Source of the DNA: UBA4416 sp038327195
Lineage (GTDB): Bacteria; Bacteroidota; Bacteroidia; B-17B0; Aurantibacillaceae
Length of the DNA: 64,000 bases
NCBI GenBank assembly: GCA_038327195.1
Contig: JBBQKU010000020.1
Coordinates: 1-64,000, forward strand
Direction of reading: 5' to 3'
Shown here piece by piece: positions 53,499-61,924 of the stretch. Both the position numbers and the translations under genes were made by a program. A model generated the notes under the pieces. That model saw nothing but the letters and a program-made list of their open reading frames with translations, was not told where the DNA came from and did not search any database. Positions within the stretch are counted from its first letter, which is position 1; every line of letters starts with the position of its first letter.

Positions 53499-54911
53499 GT
53501 GTACATATTTTCAACCATACAAAATCTTCAATCAGATTTGTTAGCAGGTAAAACAAACTGCGTTCAATTAGTTGAAGAATCAATTAAAACTATCGAATCA
53601 AAAAAACACTTAAACGCCTTTTTAGAAGTGTTTTCAAATTCGGCAATGGAACAGGCTAAAATAGTTGACGCTAAAATAAAAGCAAAAACGCAAGGTAAAT
53701 TAGCTGGAGTAATTGTTGGTTTAAAAGATAATATCTGCTATAAAGGACATAAAGTTTCAGCTTCTTCAAAAATATTAGAAGGCTTCGAGTCACTTTATTC
53801 TTCAACAGTTGTAGAACGTTTATTACAAGAGGATGCTATAATAATTGGTCGTTTAAATTGCGATGAATTTGCAATGGGCAGTAGTAATGAAAATTCAGCA
53901 TACGGTAAAGTATTAAACCCATTAAATGAAAGCACTGTTCCTGGCGGCTCCTCTGGTGGTTCAGCTGCGGCAGTTGCAGCAAATTTATGCCATGTTGCGT
54001 TAGGTTCTGATACTGGCGGTTCTATTCGTCAACCAGCATCGTTTACTGGCACTGTTGGTTTAAAACCAACATATGGCAGAATTTCTCGTTGGGGTTTAAT
54101 AGCCTATGGTTCTTCTTTTGATCAAATCGGCCCACTTACAAAAACTGTTGATGATGCTGCATTATTATTACAAGTAATCTCTGGAGCAGATGAATACGAC
54201 ACCACAGCTTCACAAAAAGCAGTTGGAAAATATTCAGAAGCATTAGGTCAAACTAAAAAATATAAAATTGCTTATTTAAAAGAATGCGTTGAAGCAAATG
54301 GACTTGATGCTGAGGTTAAACAAAAAACATTAGAGGCTTTAGAAAAATTAAAAAAAGATGGTCACACAATTGCGGCTGTTGATTTTCCATATTTAGATTT
54401 TTTAGTGCCAACCTATTATGTTTTAACAACAGCAGAAGCTTCTTCTAATTTATCTCGTTTTGATGGCGTACATTTTGGATATAGAAGTCCGAACGCTACT
54501 GATTTAGAAAGTACATATAAAAAATCGCGTAGTGAAGGTTTTGGAAAAGAAGTGAAACGTCGTATTATGCTTGGCACATTTGTTTTAAGTGCTGGTTATT
54601 ATGATGCGTATTATAGTAAAGCTCAAAAAGTAAGAAACAAAATCAGACAAAAAACGCGTGATATTTTAGCGGATTATGATTTTATTGTAACGCCTTCTAC
54701 ACCAGGTACAGCTTTTGAGTTTGGAAAAAATAGTGCTGATCCAATTAAAATGTATTTAGAAGATATTTTTACTGTTCAGGCAAATATTGTTGGTTGCCCA
54801 GCTATTTCTGTGCCAAACGGACTTCATAGTAACGGTTTACCAATTGGTTTGCAAATTATGGGAAGAGATTTTGAAGAGGGTGATTTATTAAATCTTGCTA
54901 AACAAATTTAA
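53499..54911 (+). CDS. gatA: Asp-tRNA(Asn)/Glu-tRNA(Gln) amidotransferase subunit A
   Basis: A 470-residue amidase of the GatCAB complex that converts Glu-tRNA(Gln) (and Asp-tRNA(Asn)) to the amide forms. The Ser-Ser-Lys triad is Lys76 (GLKDN), Ser151 (PGGSSGGS) and Ser175 (DTGGSIRQPA), with the spacing of characterised GatA. Translation begins at GTG. gatB and gatC are not adjacent. The stop overlaps the start of the next gene (TAATG). Confidence 0.96.
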   Translation: MYIFSTIQNLQSDLLAGKTNCVQLVEESIKTIESKKHLNAFLEVFSNSAMEQAKIVDAKIKAKTQGKLAGVIVGLKDNICYKGHKVSASSKILEGFESLYSSTVVERLLQEDAIIIGRLNCDEFAMGSSNENSAYGKVLNPLNESTVPGGSSGGSAAAVAANLCHVALGSDTGGSIRQPASFTGTVGLKPTYGRISRWGLIAYGSSFDQIGPLTKTVDDAALLLQVISGADEYDTTASQKAVGKYSEALGQTKKYKIAYLKECVEANGLDAEVKQKTLEALEKLKKDGHTIAAVDFPYLDFLVPTYYVLTTAEASSNLSRFDGVHFGYRSPNATDLESTYKKSRSEGFGKEVKRRIMLGTFVLSAGYYDAYYSKAQKVRNKIRQKTRDILADYDFIVTPSTPGTAFEFGKNSADPIKMYLEDIFTVQANIVGCPAISVPNGLHSNGLPIGLQIMGRDFEEGDLLNLAKQI

Positions 54912-55582
54912 TGCGATTAATCTTCGGATATATTTTTGTATTGATTATTTTATTTTCATTTCAAAATTGCACTCCAACTCGTTTTGTAAAACCTTTAGAA
55001 AAAAAGCAAAATGCCATTGCTGCAAATCTTGGTGGCCCGTTAATTCATTTCGGAAAAGCAGTGACACCAATTCCATTTACATCTGTTATGTATGGAAGAG
55101 GAATTACTAACTCAACAACAGCTTTTGGTTCTCTTCATTTAACTTCTTTGCTGTTTGGCAATTTTCAAACTGACATAGGAGTTTGTCAAAGATTATATAA
55201 AAATGATAGTTTGAAATTTGGGGTAACGATTAATCCTGCTGTAAATATGGTTTATGATAAATGGAATAAAAATTTCAGAGCTTGGCCTCAGTTAGATGTA
55301 AATGTTTATAAAGATATTTTAAAACAAAAAGCATTTATTTATATTGGCTTAACAAATTGGTTTGAATTATCTTCTACAAAAGCCCATAACGAAAATCAAA
55401 CAAATCATATTTTAATTAATCCACACATTGGTATGACTTATAATACAAAAAAGTGGGGTTATACTTTAGAAGGTAAGTTTTTGCAAATGAATAAAAACAA
55501 TAAACCAAATGTTGTTGATTATATTGGGATACAACAGCATGGTGCGGTTGGCATTTATTTAAATTTTACTCGACGTTTTTAA
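54911..55582 (+). CDS. Lipoprotein of unknown function, beta-rich
   Basis: A 223-residue protein with a lipoprotein signal: hydrophobic residues 5-17 and Cys20 (FSFQNC). The rest alternates strands (GSLHLTSLLFGNFQTDIGVCQRLYKNDSLKFGVTINPAVNMVYDKW...), like a small barrel or jelly roll, and ends in an aromatic strand (GIYLNFTRRF). Likely in the outer membrane. It overlaps the gatA stop by one base and a second lipoprotein gene starts two bases after it. No family recognised. Confidence 0.75.
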   Translation: MRLIFGYIFVLIILFSFQNCTPTRFVKPLEKKQNAIAANLGGPLIHFGKAVTPIPFTSVMYGRGITNSTTAFGSLHLTSLLFGNFQTDIGVCQRLYKNDSLKFGVTINPAVNMVYDKWNKNFRAWPQLDVNVYKDILKQKAFIYIGLTNWFELSSTKAHNENQTNHILINPHIGMTYNTKKWGYTLEGKFLQMNKNNKPNVVDYIGIQQHGAVGIYLNFTRRF

Positions 55583-55583
55583 A

Positions 55584-56474
55584 ATGAGAAATTTATTTTT
55601 TTTAATAATTATTTTTTTACTTTCATCTTGCCTGCGGTTAGATGATAATTTGTATAATATAACAGATAAGATTACAGAGTATAAATTAGATAATTATACG
55701 GGCGAAAATGATTTCGTTTTAGATAATTCCTATCACATTCAAGATAGTTTAGTTCATTTATTTACCTTATCATCAAAAGCTTCAAGCGAATCTGTTGCAA
55801 CAACAATAAGTGCAATTTATATTGGAAGTTTATCAAAAATAAAAACTGATACTGTAATTATGTATTGCCATGGTAATAAATGGCATATGGATTTTTATTG
55901 GCAACGCGCAAAATTATTGGCTCATGTTTCTGGTAAAAATAAGTATGGCGTTTTAATGATTGATTATAGAGGCTATGGTTTAAGCGAAGGCAAGCCAACA
56001 GAAGATGGGTTATATGCTGATGTTGATGCGGCATTACAATGGTTGAAAATAAATGGATTATCAGATAGTCGTTTAATGATTTATGGTTTTAGCATGGGAA
56101 CTGCTCCAGCTTGTGAATTAACGGCAAAGCCTCGTAGCATGACGCCATCAAAAATTATTTTGGAAGCTCCTTTTGCTTCGGCCGATGTAATGGCTAATGA
56201 TGGAAGTGGATTGAATATGCCTGGTTCTTTTTTTACAAATTTAAAAATAGATAATGCCGAAGAAATTAAAACAATTTCTCAACCATTTTGTTGGATACAT
56301 GGAACAAACGATAAGTTTTTAAATATTAAAACACATGGCGAAGTAGTTTATAAAAACTATAAAGGATTGTATCAGGAAGCACATCGAATTGAAGGTGCAG
56401 ATCATGGTGAAATACCTGTAAAAATGGGTTTTGTAAATTATTTGAATACATTAAGTACCTTTATAAAAAAATAA
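55584..56474 (+). CDS. Alpha/beta hydrolase lipoprotein
   Basis: A 296-residue protein with a lipobox (LLSSC, Cys16). The alpha/beta hydrolase fold has oxyanion motif CHGN (95-98), DYRGYGLSEG, nucleophile elbow GFSMG (Ser170), acid Asp243 (HGTNDKF) and His274 (GADHGE). The complete triad indicates an active esterase or peptidase anchored at the cell envelope. It resembles BEM46/FrsA-like hydrolases; the substrate is unknown. Between another lipoprotein and mrp. Confidence 0.88.
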   Translation: MRNLFFLIIIFLLSSCLRLDDNLYNITDKITEYKLDNYTGENDFVLDNSYHIQDSLVHLFTLSSKASSESVATTISAIYIGSLSKIKTDTVIMYCHGNKWHMDFYWQRAKLLAHVSGKNKYGVLMIDYRGYGLSEGKPTEDGLYADVDAALQWLKINGLSDSRLMIYGFSMGTAPACELTAKPRSMTPSKIILEAPFASADVMANDGSGLNMPGSFFTNLKIDNAEEIKTISQPFCWIHGTNDKFLNIKTHGEVVYKNYKGLYQEAHRIEGADHGEIPVKMGFVNYLNTLSTFIKK

Positions 56475-56476
56475 AA

Positions 56477-57565
56477 ATGGCAATTACAATTGATAGCGTT
56501 ATAGACGCCCTAAAATATGTGGATGATCCAGATCTTAAAAAAGATTTGGTAACTCTTGGAATGATAAAAGATGTTGTTGTAGATGGTAAGAATGTTTCTT
56601 TTACGGTTGTATTAACAACGCCTGCTTGTCCTATGAAAGAAATGATTCACAACGCGTGTGTGAATGCTATAAAATTTTATGTGGACAAAGAAGCGATCGT
56701 TAATGTAAATATGACTGCTACTGTAACTTCTACAAGAAATACAGATAACACAACCTTATCTAAAATAAAAAATATTATTGCTGTTGCATCTGGTAAAGGT
56801 GGAGTAGGGAAGTCTACTGTTTCTGCAAACTTAGCTGTTGCACTAGCAAAGCAAGGTGCAAAAGTTGGATTAGTGGATGCTGATATTTATGGACCATCTC
56901 AAACCATTATGTTTGATGTGCAAAATGAAATGCCAGCAAAATCTGAGTTTGATGGAAAATCAAAAATGGCACCAGTAGAAAGTTATGGTGTGAAAATTAA
57001 TTCAGTTGGGTTTTTAGCAGGACCTGATCAGGTAATTGCTTTGCGTGGTCCAATGGCATCAAAAGCTTTAACGCAATTGTTTATGGATACCAATTGGGGT
57101 GAATTAGATTATTTAATTGTTGATTTACCTCCTGGTACCGGCGATATTCAAATTACATTATGTAGCACAATTCCAATTACAGGAGCTGTTATTGTAAGCA
57201 CGCCACAAGCAGTGGCTTTAGCCGATGCTCGTAAAGGAATTGCTTTATTTAAATTGCCCGCCTTAAACGTTCCTGTATTAGGTATAGTTGAGAACATGGC
57301 TTATTTTACACCAGAAGAATTACCTGAAAATAAATATTATATTTTTGGAAAAGATGGTGCTAAAAATTTAGCTGAAGAAATGCATTTACCTTTACTAGGA
57401 CAAATACCTTTAGTGCAAAGTATTAGAGAATCTGGCGATGCAGGTCGACCAGCTGTACTACAAGAAACAACACCGCAAGCTTTAGCATTTAGAGAAATGG
57501 CACAAAATGTTGCTCAACAAGTTGCAATATTAAATGCTACGAAGGTTAAGGAAGTTATTGCTTAA
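56477..57565 (+). CDS. Mrp/NBP35-family iron-sulfur carrier ATPase
   Basis: A 362-residue protein. Residues 1-~80 are a MIP18/DUF59 domain (VIDALKYVDDPDLKKDLVTLGMI, TPACPM with Cys51). The ParA-like ATPase follows, with deviant Walker A GKGGVGKS (106-113), LVDADIYGPSQ and IVDLPPGTGD. It delivers Fe-S clusters to apoproteins. The usual CPxC motif after ENMAYF is replaced here by TPEELPENKYYIFG, which I believe is frequent in Bacteroidota homologues. So cluster binding at the dimer interface must differ, perhaps through Cys51. Confidence 0.93.
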   Translation: MAITIDSVIDALKYVDDPDLKKDLVTLGMIKDVVVDGKNVSFTVVLTTPACPMKEMIHNACVNAIKFYVDKEAIVNVNMTATVTSTRNTDNTTLSKIKNIIAVASGKGGVGKSTVSANLAVALAKQGAKVGLVDADIYGPSQTIMFDVQNEMPAKSEFDGKSKMAPVESYGVKINSVGFLAGPDQVIALRGPMASKALTQLFMDTNWGELDYLIVDLPPGTGDIQITLCSTIPITGAVIVSTPQAVALADARKGIALFKLPALNVPVLGIVENMAYFTPEELPENKYYIFGKDGAKNLAEEMHLPLLGQIPLVQSIRESGDAGRPAVLQETTPQALAFREMAQNVAQQVAILNATKVKEVIA

Positions 57566-57596
57566 CTGATACGCAGTATTGAAATAAAATCATTAA

Positions 57597-58070
57597 ATGC
57601 CAATCATATATTTAGAGACAAAGATTAAATCAAATATTGATATTTGTTTTGATTTGTCTTGTAGTATTGATTTCCATCAATTAACTACTTATAAAACAAA
57701 AGAAAAGGCTGTTTCAGGTGTGACAACTGGTTTAGTTATATTAGGTGATGTTGTTACTTGGGAGGCAATACATTTTGGTGTAAAGCAATTATTAACTTCA
57801 AAAATATCAAAATTTAATAAACCCTTTTATTTTAGAGATGAGCAAGTAAGTGGGGCTTTTAAAAATTTTAAGCATGACCATTTTTTTGAGCAACATGATG
57901 GTTTTATTTTAATGAAAGATGTGTTTGAATTTCAATCACCATTTGGGATTATTGGTAAGTTATTTAATAAATTAATACTAACAAAATACATGACTCAGTT
58001 TTTGTCGGAAAGAAATAAAATGATTAAAGAATATGCTGAAACTGAAAAATGGAAAACTGTTTTAAAATAA
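57597..58070 (+). CDS. SRPBCC/START-like ligand-binding protein
   Basis: A 157-residue protein that follows the SRPBCC outline: YLETKIKSNIDICFDLSCSIDFHQ at the start, TWEAIHFGVKQLLTSKISKFNKPFYFRDEQVSGAFKNFKHDHFFE in the middle, GFILMKDVFEFQSPFGIIGKL and a long C-terminal helix. Such proteins bind hydrophobic ligands and are often called cell division inhibitor-like. It is 31 bases after mrp and converges with acyP. Confidence 0.82.
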   Translation: MPIIYLETKIKSNIDICFDLSCSIDFHQLTTYKTKEKAVSGVTTGLVILGDVVTWEAIHFGVKQLLTSKISKFNKPFYFRDEQVSGAFKNFKHDHFFEQHDGFILMKDVFEFQSPFGIIGKLFNKLILTKYMTQFLSERNKMIKEYAETEKWKTVLK

Positions 58071-58075
58071 ATTTA

Positions 58076-58360
58076 TTATCTTTTTAATTCAAAGGTTTGC
58101 AAATCCCTAACTGGTTGTTCCTCAGAAATGACTTCAGTTACTTTTGATAAAGGTGAGCCTACATAGCACCAATCAATAAATGTATTAACATTTTCTTCAT
58201 CGCCTTCAATTTCAATGTATACATCACCATTATGTAAATTTTTTACTAAACCCGTCAGGTTTAACTTCATAGCTTTGGCTTGCACAAACACACGGTAATT
58301 AACACGCTGAACCTTACCTTTTACAAGGATGTTGTAATGCCTAAGCGTTTTGGGTTTCAT
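58076..58360 (-). CDS. acyP: Acylphosphatase
   Basis: A 94-residue protein of the acylphosphatase fold. HYNILVKGKVQRVNYRVFVQAKA carries the catalytic Arg23 and LTGLVKNLHNGDVYIEIEG the catalytic Asn41. The phosphate loop reads GKVQRVNYR rather than the more usual GxVQGVxFR, a conservative deviation. It hydrolyses acyl phosphates. Its start overlaps the end of the STAS-like gene by 20 bases. Confidence 0.93.
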   Translation of the reverse strand: MKPKTLRHYNILVKGKVQRVNYRVFVQAKAMKLNLTGLVKNLHNGDVYIEIEGDEENVNTFIDWCYVGSPLSKVTEVISEEQPVRDLQTFELKR

Positions 58361-58757
58361 TAATAGAATTGAGCCATGTTATAGCTTCCTTATTACATGT
58401 AAAAACTTTTGTTTTAACTTCAGGTTTGACAATTTTCGTGTAAAAATTTCCTAATAGTTTTTGCCCTAATCCTTCAATAATTATGGCTACTGCTTGTTGG
58501 TATTTATTAAATGCACTTTTGCCCATGTAATCCATTACCTCACTCGGTACGTATGTAAATTGCAAACCTCTTAAATCTAATAGCACTTTTACTTTTTTTC
58601 CAGAAGTTAAGCTTTTTGTTTTTTCAAACGTTTGTTTTACATTCAAAATAGTTAGCTCAATGTTTTCAAGCATAATTATTTCTAATGTATGTTGTCCATC
58701 AAATTTTAGTTCAGCTATATCTGTTTTAATATTCAATTTACTGTAAGAGTTTACCAA
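58341..58757 (-). CDS. STAS-like (SpoIIAA fold) protein, second paralogue
   Basis: A 138-residue protein with no ATG near its beginning; TTG at 58757 is the most upstream plausible start. KVKVLLDLRGLQFTYVPSEVMDYMG and VAIIIEGLGQKLLGNFYTKIVKPEVKTKVFTCNKEAITWL follow the same scheme as the gene at 48692-49099. The two are clearly related but diverged. A role in a partner-switching or regulatory module is possible, as STAS proteins often bind SpoIIE-type phosphatases. It is coupled to acyP by overlap. Confidence 0.78.
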   Translation of the reverse strand: MVNSYSKLNIKTDIAELKFDGQHTLEIIMLENIELTILNVKQTFEKTKSLTSGKKVKVLLDLRGLQFTYVPSEVMDYMGKSAFNKYQQAVAIIIEGLGQKLLGNFYTKIVKPEVKTKVFTCNKEAITWLNSINETQNA

Positions 58758-58784
58758 AGATAAGATTATTTAAGTCAAATAAAC

Positions 58785-60887
58785 TTAATAGTTATATTTT
58801 AATATTAAATTATTTAGGCCATTTAATTGATCTAAGTAATCTATTAATAGCATTGTTTTTACTTGTGGAATCAAATGTTGTTTTGCTTTTGTTGAAATTG
58901 TAAATAAATAATTTTTATCACCTTGCTTTACTAGTTTTGAACTAATTTCAAAAAAATCATTTGTCATGGATTTATTGAACTCATCTATATTGGTTATACT
59001 AATAGGTTTATTAAATTCAAACAAAAAGTTATAGTTGTCTGTAAAAACAAAGTCTAAGTAATAATCCTGAGTGATTTTTTGTTTAAAATTTTCTTTTTTT
59101 AGTAAAAAAGAAAACCAATTCCTTAAATCAATAGAATCTTTTGTTACTTTAATTTGAATTGAACAATTATAGGATGTTTTATAAGGAAAAACTTTTGATC
59201 CAGTTCCTTTTAGTATTTGAGCATTAGTTGCATTTGGTTTATCTACACATTTTTTAAAATAATCCTTCTGAATAGTAGAATCAATATTTTCATGGTTATA
59301 ATAATGTCTTAATATGGTCGAAAATTGTCCATTTAAGTTTTCTTTGATAGATAAATGAGTTGTTAGTGAATCTAAATTCACTTTAATTAATGCATTTTCT
59401 GTTCTTATGTTTTCATTATAGTTACTAAGTGGGGTTTTTAAAAATTTCATGTTTTGCAAGCCCTGTATTTGTTTTGTAGCCTGTGTATTTTTTGGAAACA
59501 GGGCACAGATTGTTCCTTCGCAATAAAATGGTAATTCGTCCGGAAAATATTTAATACCATTTATTCGAGGCATATAAAACTTGTATGATTTTTTTACTGG
59601 TAAAGCAATAAAATTTATTTCATATTTCTCATGAGCTCTATTTTGTGTTGTATGAATTCCAAATCTTTTGTCTTCAACATTGGCATCATAATAAAACAAG
59701 TTTTTTTCAAATAGGATATTTGAATACGTTTCTGTTAAAAATTCTTCAACCAACTGTCTTTTTAGCAATCTTTCTCCTGAGTTTTGAGAGTATTGTGCGT
59801 CCTTATTGTAATGCATTTCTTCTGAAGAAATGAACTTAAATTTGTTAAGTGAATCAACAACTTGATTAAAAAAATCAATCTTAAAAGTGTCAGTTGGATT
59901 ATCAGGAAATTTTAAAATAAATTTGCGAATACTCGCTCCATACTTGTCGTAAATCTTGTCTTTAAAGATTAATGAATCTGGAATAAAATACCAACTAAAT
60001 TTTGGAGAATATAGATATTTTGAATTTTGAATAGTTTCATTAAAATATGTTTTCTTTAAAATATAAATACTTGCACTAATATGTGGAAGGTTTTTTCCAG
60101 CAATACAATTTTGACCATATTTTATGGCATTCAAATGTTTAAACTCAAAGTTATATTCTTGAATTGTATTTGTATTTCTAGGAATAATTTTTTTTGTGAA
60201 TTGAGAGCTATCTATATTTTGAATTAGAATATAATCAATGTCTTTGTAAGCTGCAGGTGCAATTGAACTTACGTAAATAGTTGTTTTCAGTTTAGGGTAA
60301 ATATCATTTGGATAAAAAATATCTGTATCATATATTCCATTTACCGCAACGCTGTAACTATATTCAATAATATCTCCAATATCTAATTGGTCAAAACTAC
60401 AAGAGATTTCAAAATCGTAAATACGTTCGCCATCTTTAGCGAGCCAGTAAACTTTTTTGGTGTTTACAGAAACTGGTATTTCTGTTATTACATTATTTCT
60501 GATTATTCTTGCAGCAAAATAATTTATTTTATATGTTTTTACAAATGGAGAATTTAATTCGCAAAATCGACCTTGTTTATTAATGGAATTATTTATACGA
60601 GTAATATCAAAATTCTGGGGCAAACAAACTGTTTTAAAATAGTTTAATCCCTCTACGTTTAATATTTTGATAGCAATTCTTCTAGTAATAGTTCGCTCAG
60701 TAAAATTTAAACTAAGATTGTCCTTTAAAATAACAGCACCTTCATTTTTAAATGAATCAGGGATGGATTCAAATTTCTTAACTTGATCTGGCCAGGAATA
60801 AGTTTCTGTTTTAAAAGTTAGGTCTTGGGATTTTAAAATTTGAAAATAAAAAAGTGTAAAAAATATACTTAAAGAAAGTACTTTCAT
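58785..60887 (-). CDS. DUF3857-type secreted protein, transglutaminase family
   Basis: A 700-residue protein with signal peptide (1-20) and an N-terminal DUF3857-like region (residues ~50-250: GAVILKDNLSLNFTERTITRRIAIKILNVEGL, LDIGDIIEYSYSV). The middle corresponds in position to the transglutaminase-like domain of relatives, but I cannot find the Cys-His-Asp triad. The tail is beta-rich. Related proteins occur in polysaccharide and envelope loci of Bacteroidota. The start lies one base after the UDP-sugar decarboxylase gene, so they are in one operon. Confidence 0.72.
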   Translation of the reverse strand: MKVLSLSIFFTLFYFQILKSQDLTFKTETYSWPDQVKKFESIPDSFKNEGAVILKDNLSLNFTERTITRRIAIKILNVEGLNYFKTVCLPQNFDITRINNSINKQGRFCELNSPFVKTYKINYFAARIIRNNVITEIPVSVNTKKVYWLAKDGERIYDFEISCSFDQLDIGDIIEYSYSVAVNGIYDTDIFYPNDIYPKLKTTIYVSSIAPAAYKDIDYILIQNIDSSQFTKKIIPRNTNTIQEYNFEFKHLNAIKYGQNCIAGKNLPHISASIYILKKTYFNETIQNSKYLYSPKFSWYFIPDSLIFKDKIYDKYGASIRKFILKFPDNPTDTFKIDFFNQVVDSLNKFKFISSEEMHYNKDAQYSQNSGERLLKRQLVEEFLTETYSNILFEKNLFYYDANVEDKRFGIHTTQNRAHEKYEINFIALPVKKSYKFYMPRINGIKYFPDELPFYCEGTICALFPKNTQATKQIQGLQNMKFLKTPLSNYNENIRTENALIKVNLDSLTTHLSIKENLNGQFSTILRHYYNHENIDSTIQKDYFKKCVDKPNATNAQILKGTGSKVFPYKTSYNCSIQIKVTKDSIDLRNWFSFLLKKENFKQKITQDYYLDFVFTDNYNFLFEFNKPISITNIDEFNKSMTNDFFEISSKLVKQGDKNYLFTISTKAKQHLIPQVKTMLLIDYLDQLNGLNNLILKYNY

Positions 60888-60888
60888 T

Positions 60889-61875
60889 TTACTTATTCAA
60901 GGACTCCAAATTGCGATGCTCCGTTTTATTAAGTTCTTCTTTACTTAATGATTTAAAATATTCATAAGTAATCTTTAAACCTTCAGCTCTATTTACTTTC
61001 GGATTCCATCCTAATAATTGTTGCGCTTTCGTAATATCAGGTCTTCTTTGTTTTGGATCATCTTTTGGTAAAGCCAATGAAATTAATTTTTGATTTGAAC
61101 CAGTTAATTTTAAAATTTCATCTGCAAAATCTTTAATCGAAATCTCATCAGGATTTCCAACATTTACAGGTAAATGATAATCACTCATAAGCAAACGATA
61201 TATCCCTTCTACTAAATCATCAACGTAACAAAAACTGCGAGTTTGACTGCCATCTCCAAACATTGTTAAATCTTCTCCGCGAAGCGCTTGCCCAATAAAT
61301 GCAGGTAATACACGACCATCATTTAATCTCATTTTTGGCCCATACGTATTAAAAATACGTATGATGCGAGTTTCTAAACCATGTGTTTCATGATAAGCCA
61401 TAGTTAAAGCCTCCATAAAACGTTTAGCCTCATCATAACAACCGCGCGGACCAACTGGATTTACATTTCCCCAATATTCTTCTGTTTGAGGATGCACTGC
61501 AGGATCACCATATACTTCGCTTGTTGAGGCTACTAAAACTCTTGCTTTTTTTACACGAGCAAAACCCAATACGTTATGCGTTCCAAGTGACGAAACTTTT
61601 AAAGTTTGAATAGGAATTTTTAAATAATCAATTGGACTTGCAGGTGAGGCAAAATGCAATATGTAATCGATGTTGCCTGGTACATGAATAAATTTAGAAA
61701 CATCATGGTGATAAAATTCAAATTGAGGAAGTTTAAATAGATGCTCAATATTTTTCAAATCGCCTGTTACTAAATTGTCCATTGCTACAACGCTCATTCC
61801 TTCTTTAATAAAACGATCACATAAATGTGAACCTAAAAATCCTGCTGCTCCTGTAATTAATATTCTTTTTTGCAT
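60889..61875 (-). CDS. UDP-glucuronate decarboxylase (UDP-xylose synthase type)
   Basis: A 328-residue short-chain dehydrogenase: NAD motif GAAGFLG (9-15), catalytic STSEVYGD (Ser119, Glu120) and Tyr147-xxx-Lys151 in CYDEAKR. The stretch SEVYGDPAVHPQTEEYWGNVNPVGPRGCYDEAKR and the later RSFCYVDDLVEG are hallmarks of UDP-xylose synthases. It converts UDP-glucuronate to UDP-xylose, using the product of the adjacent Ugd gene (49 bases upstream). A dTDP-glucose dehydratase is unlikely given these motifs. Confidence 0.92.
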   Translation of the reverse strand: MQKRILITGAAGFLGSHLCDRFIKEGMSVVAMDNLVTGDLKNIEHLFKLPQFEFYHHDVSKFIHVPGNIDYILHFASPASPIDYLKIPIQTLKVSSLGTHNVLGFARVKKARVLVASTSEVYGDPAVHPQTEEYWGNVNPVGPRGCYDEAKRFMEALTMAYHETHGLETRIIRIFNTYGPKMRLNDGRVLPAFIGQALRGEDLTMFGDGSQTRSFCYVDDLVEGIYRLLMSDYHLPVNVGNPDEISIKDFADEILKLTGSNQKLISLALPKDDPKQRRPDITKAQQLLGWNPKVNRAEGLKITYEYFKSLSKEELNKTEHRNLESLNK

Positions 61876-61924
61876 GTTCTTAATGAGTTAATTTAATATT
61901 TTCAGTTTTTGTAAAATCAATTTG

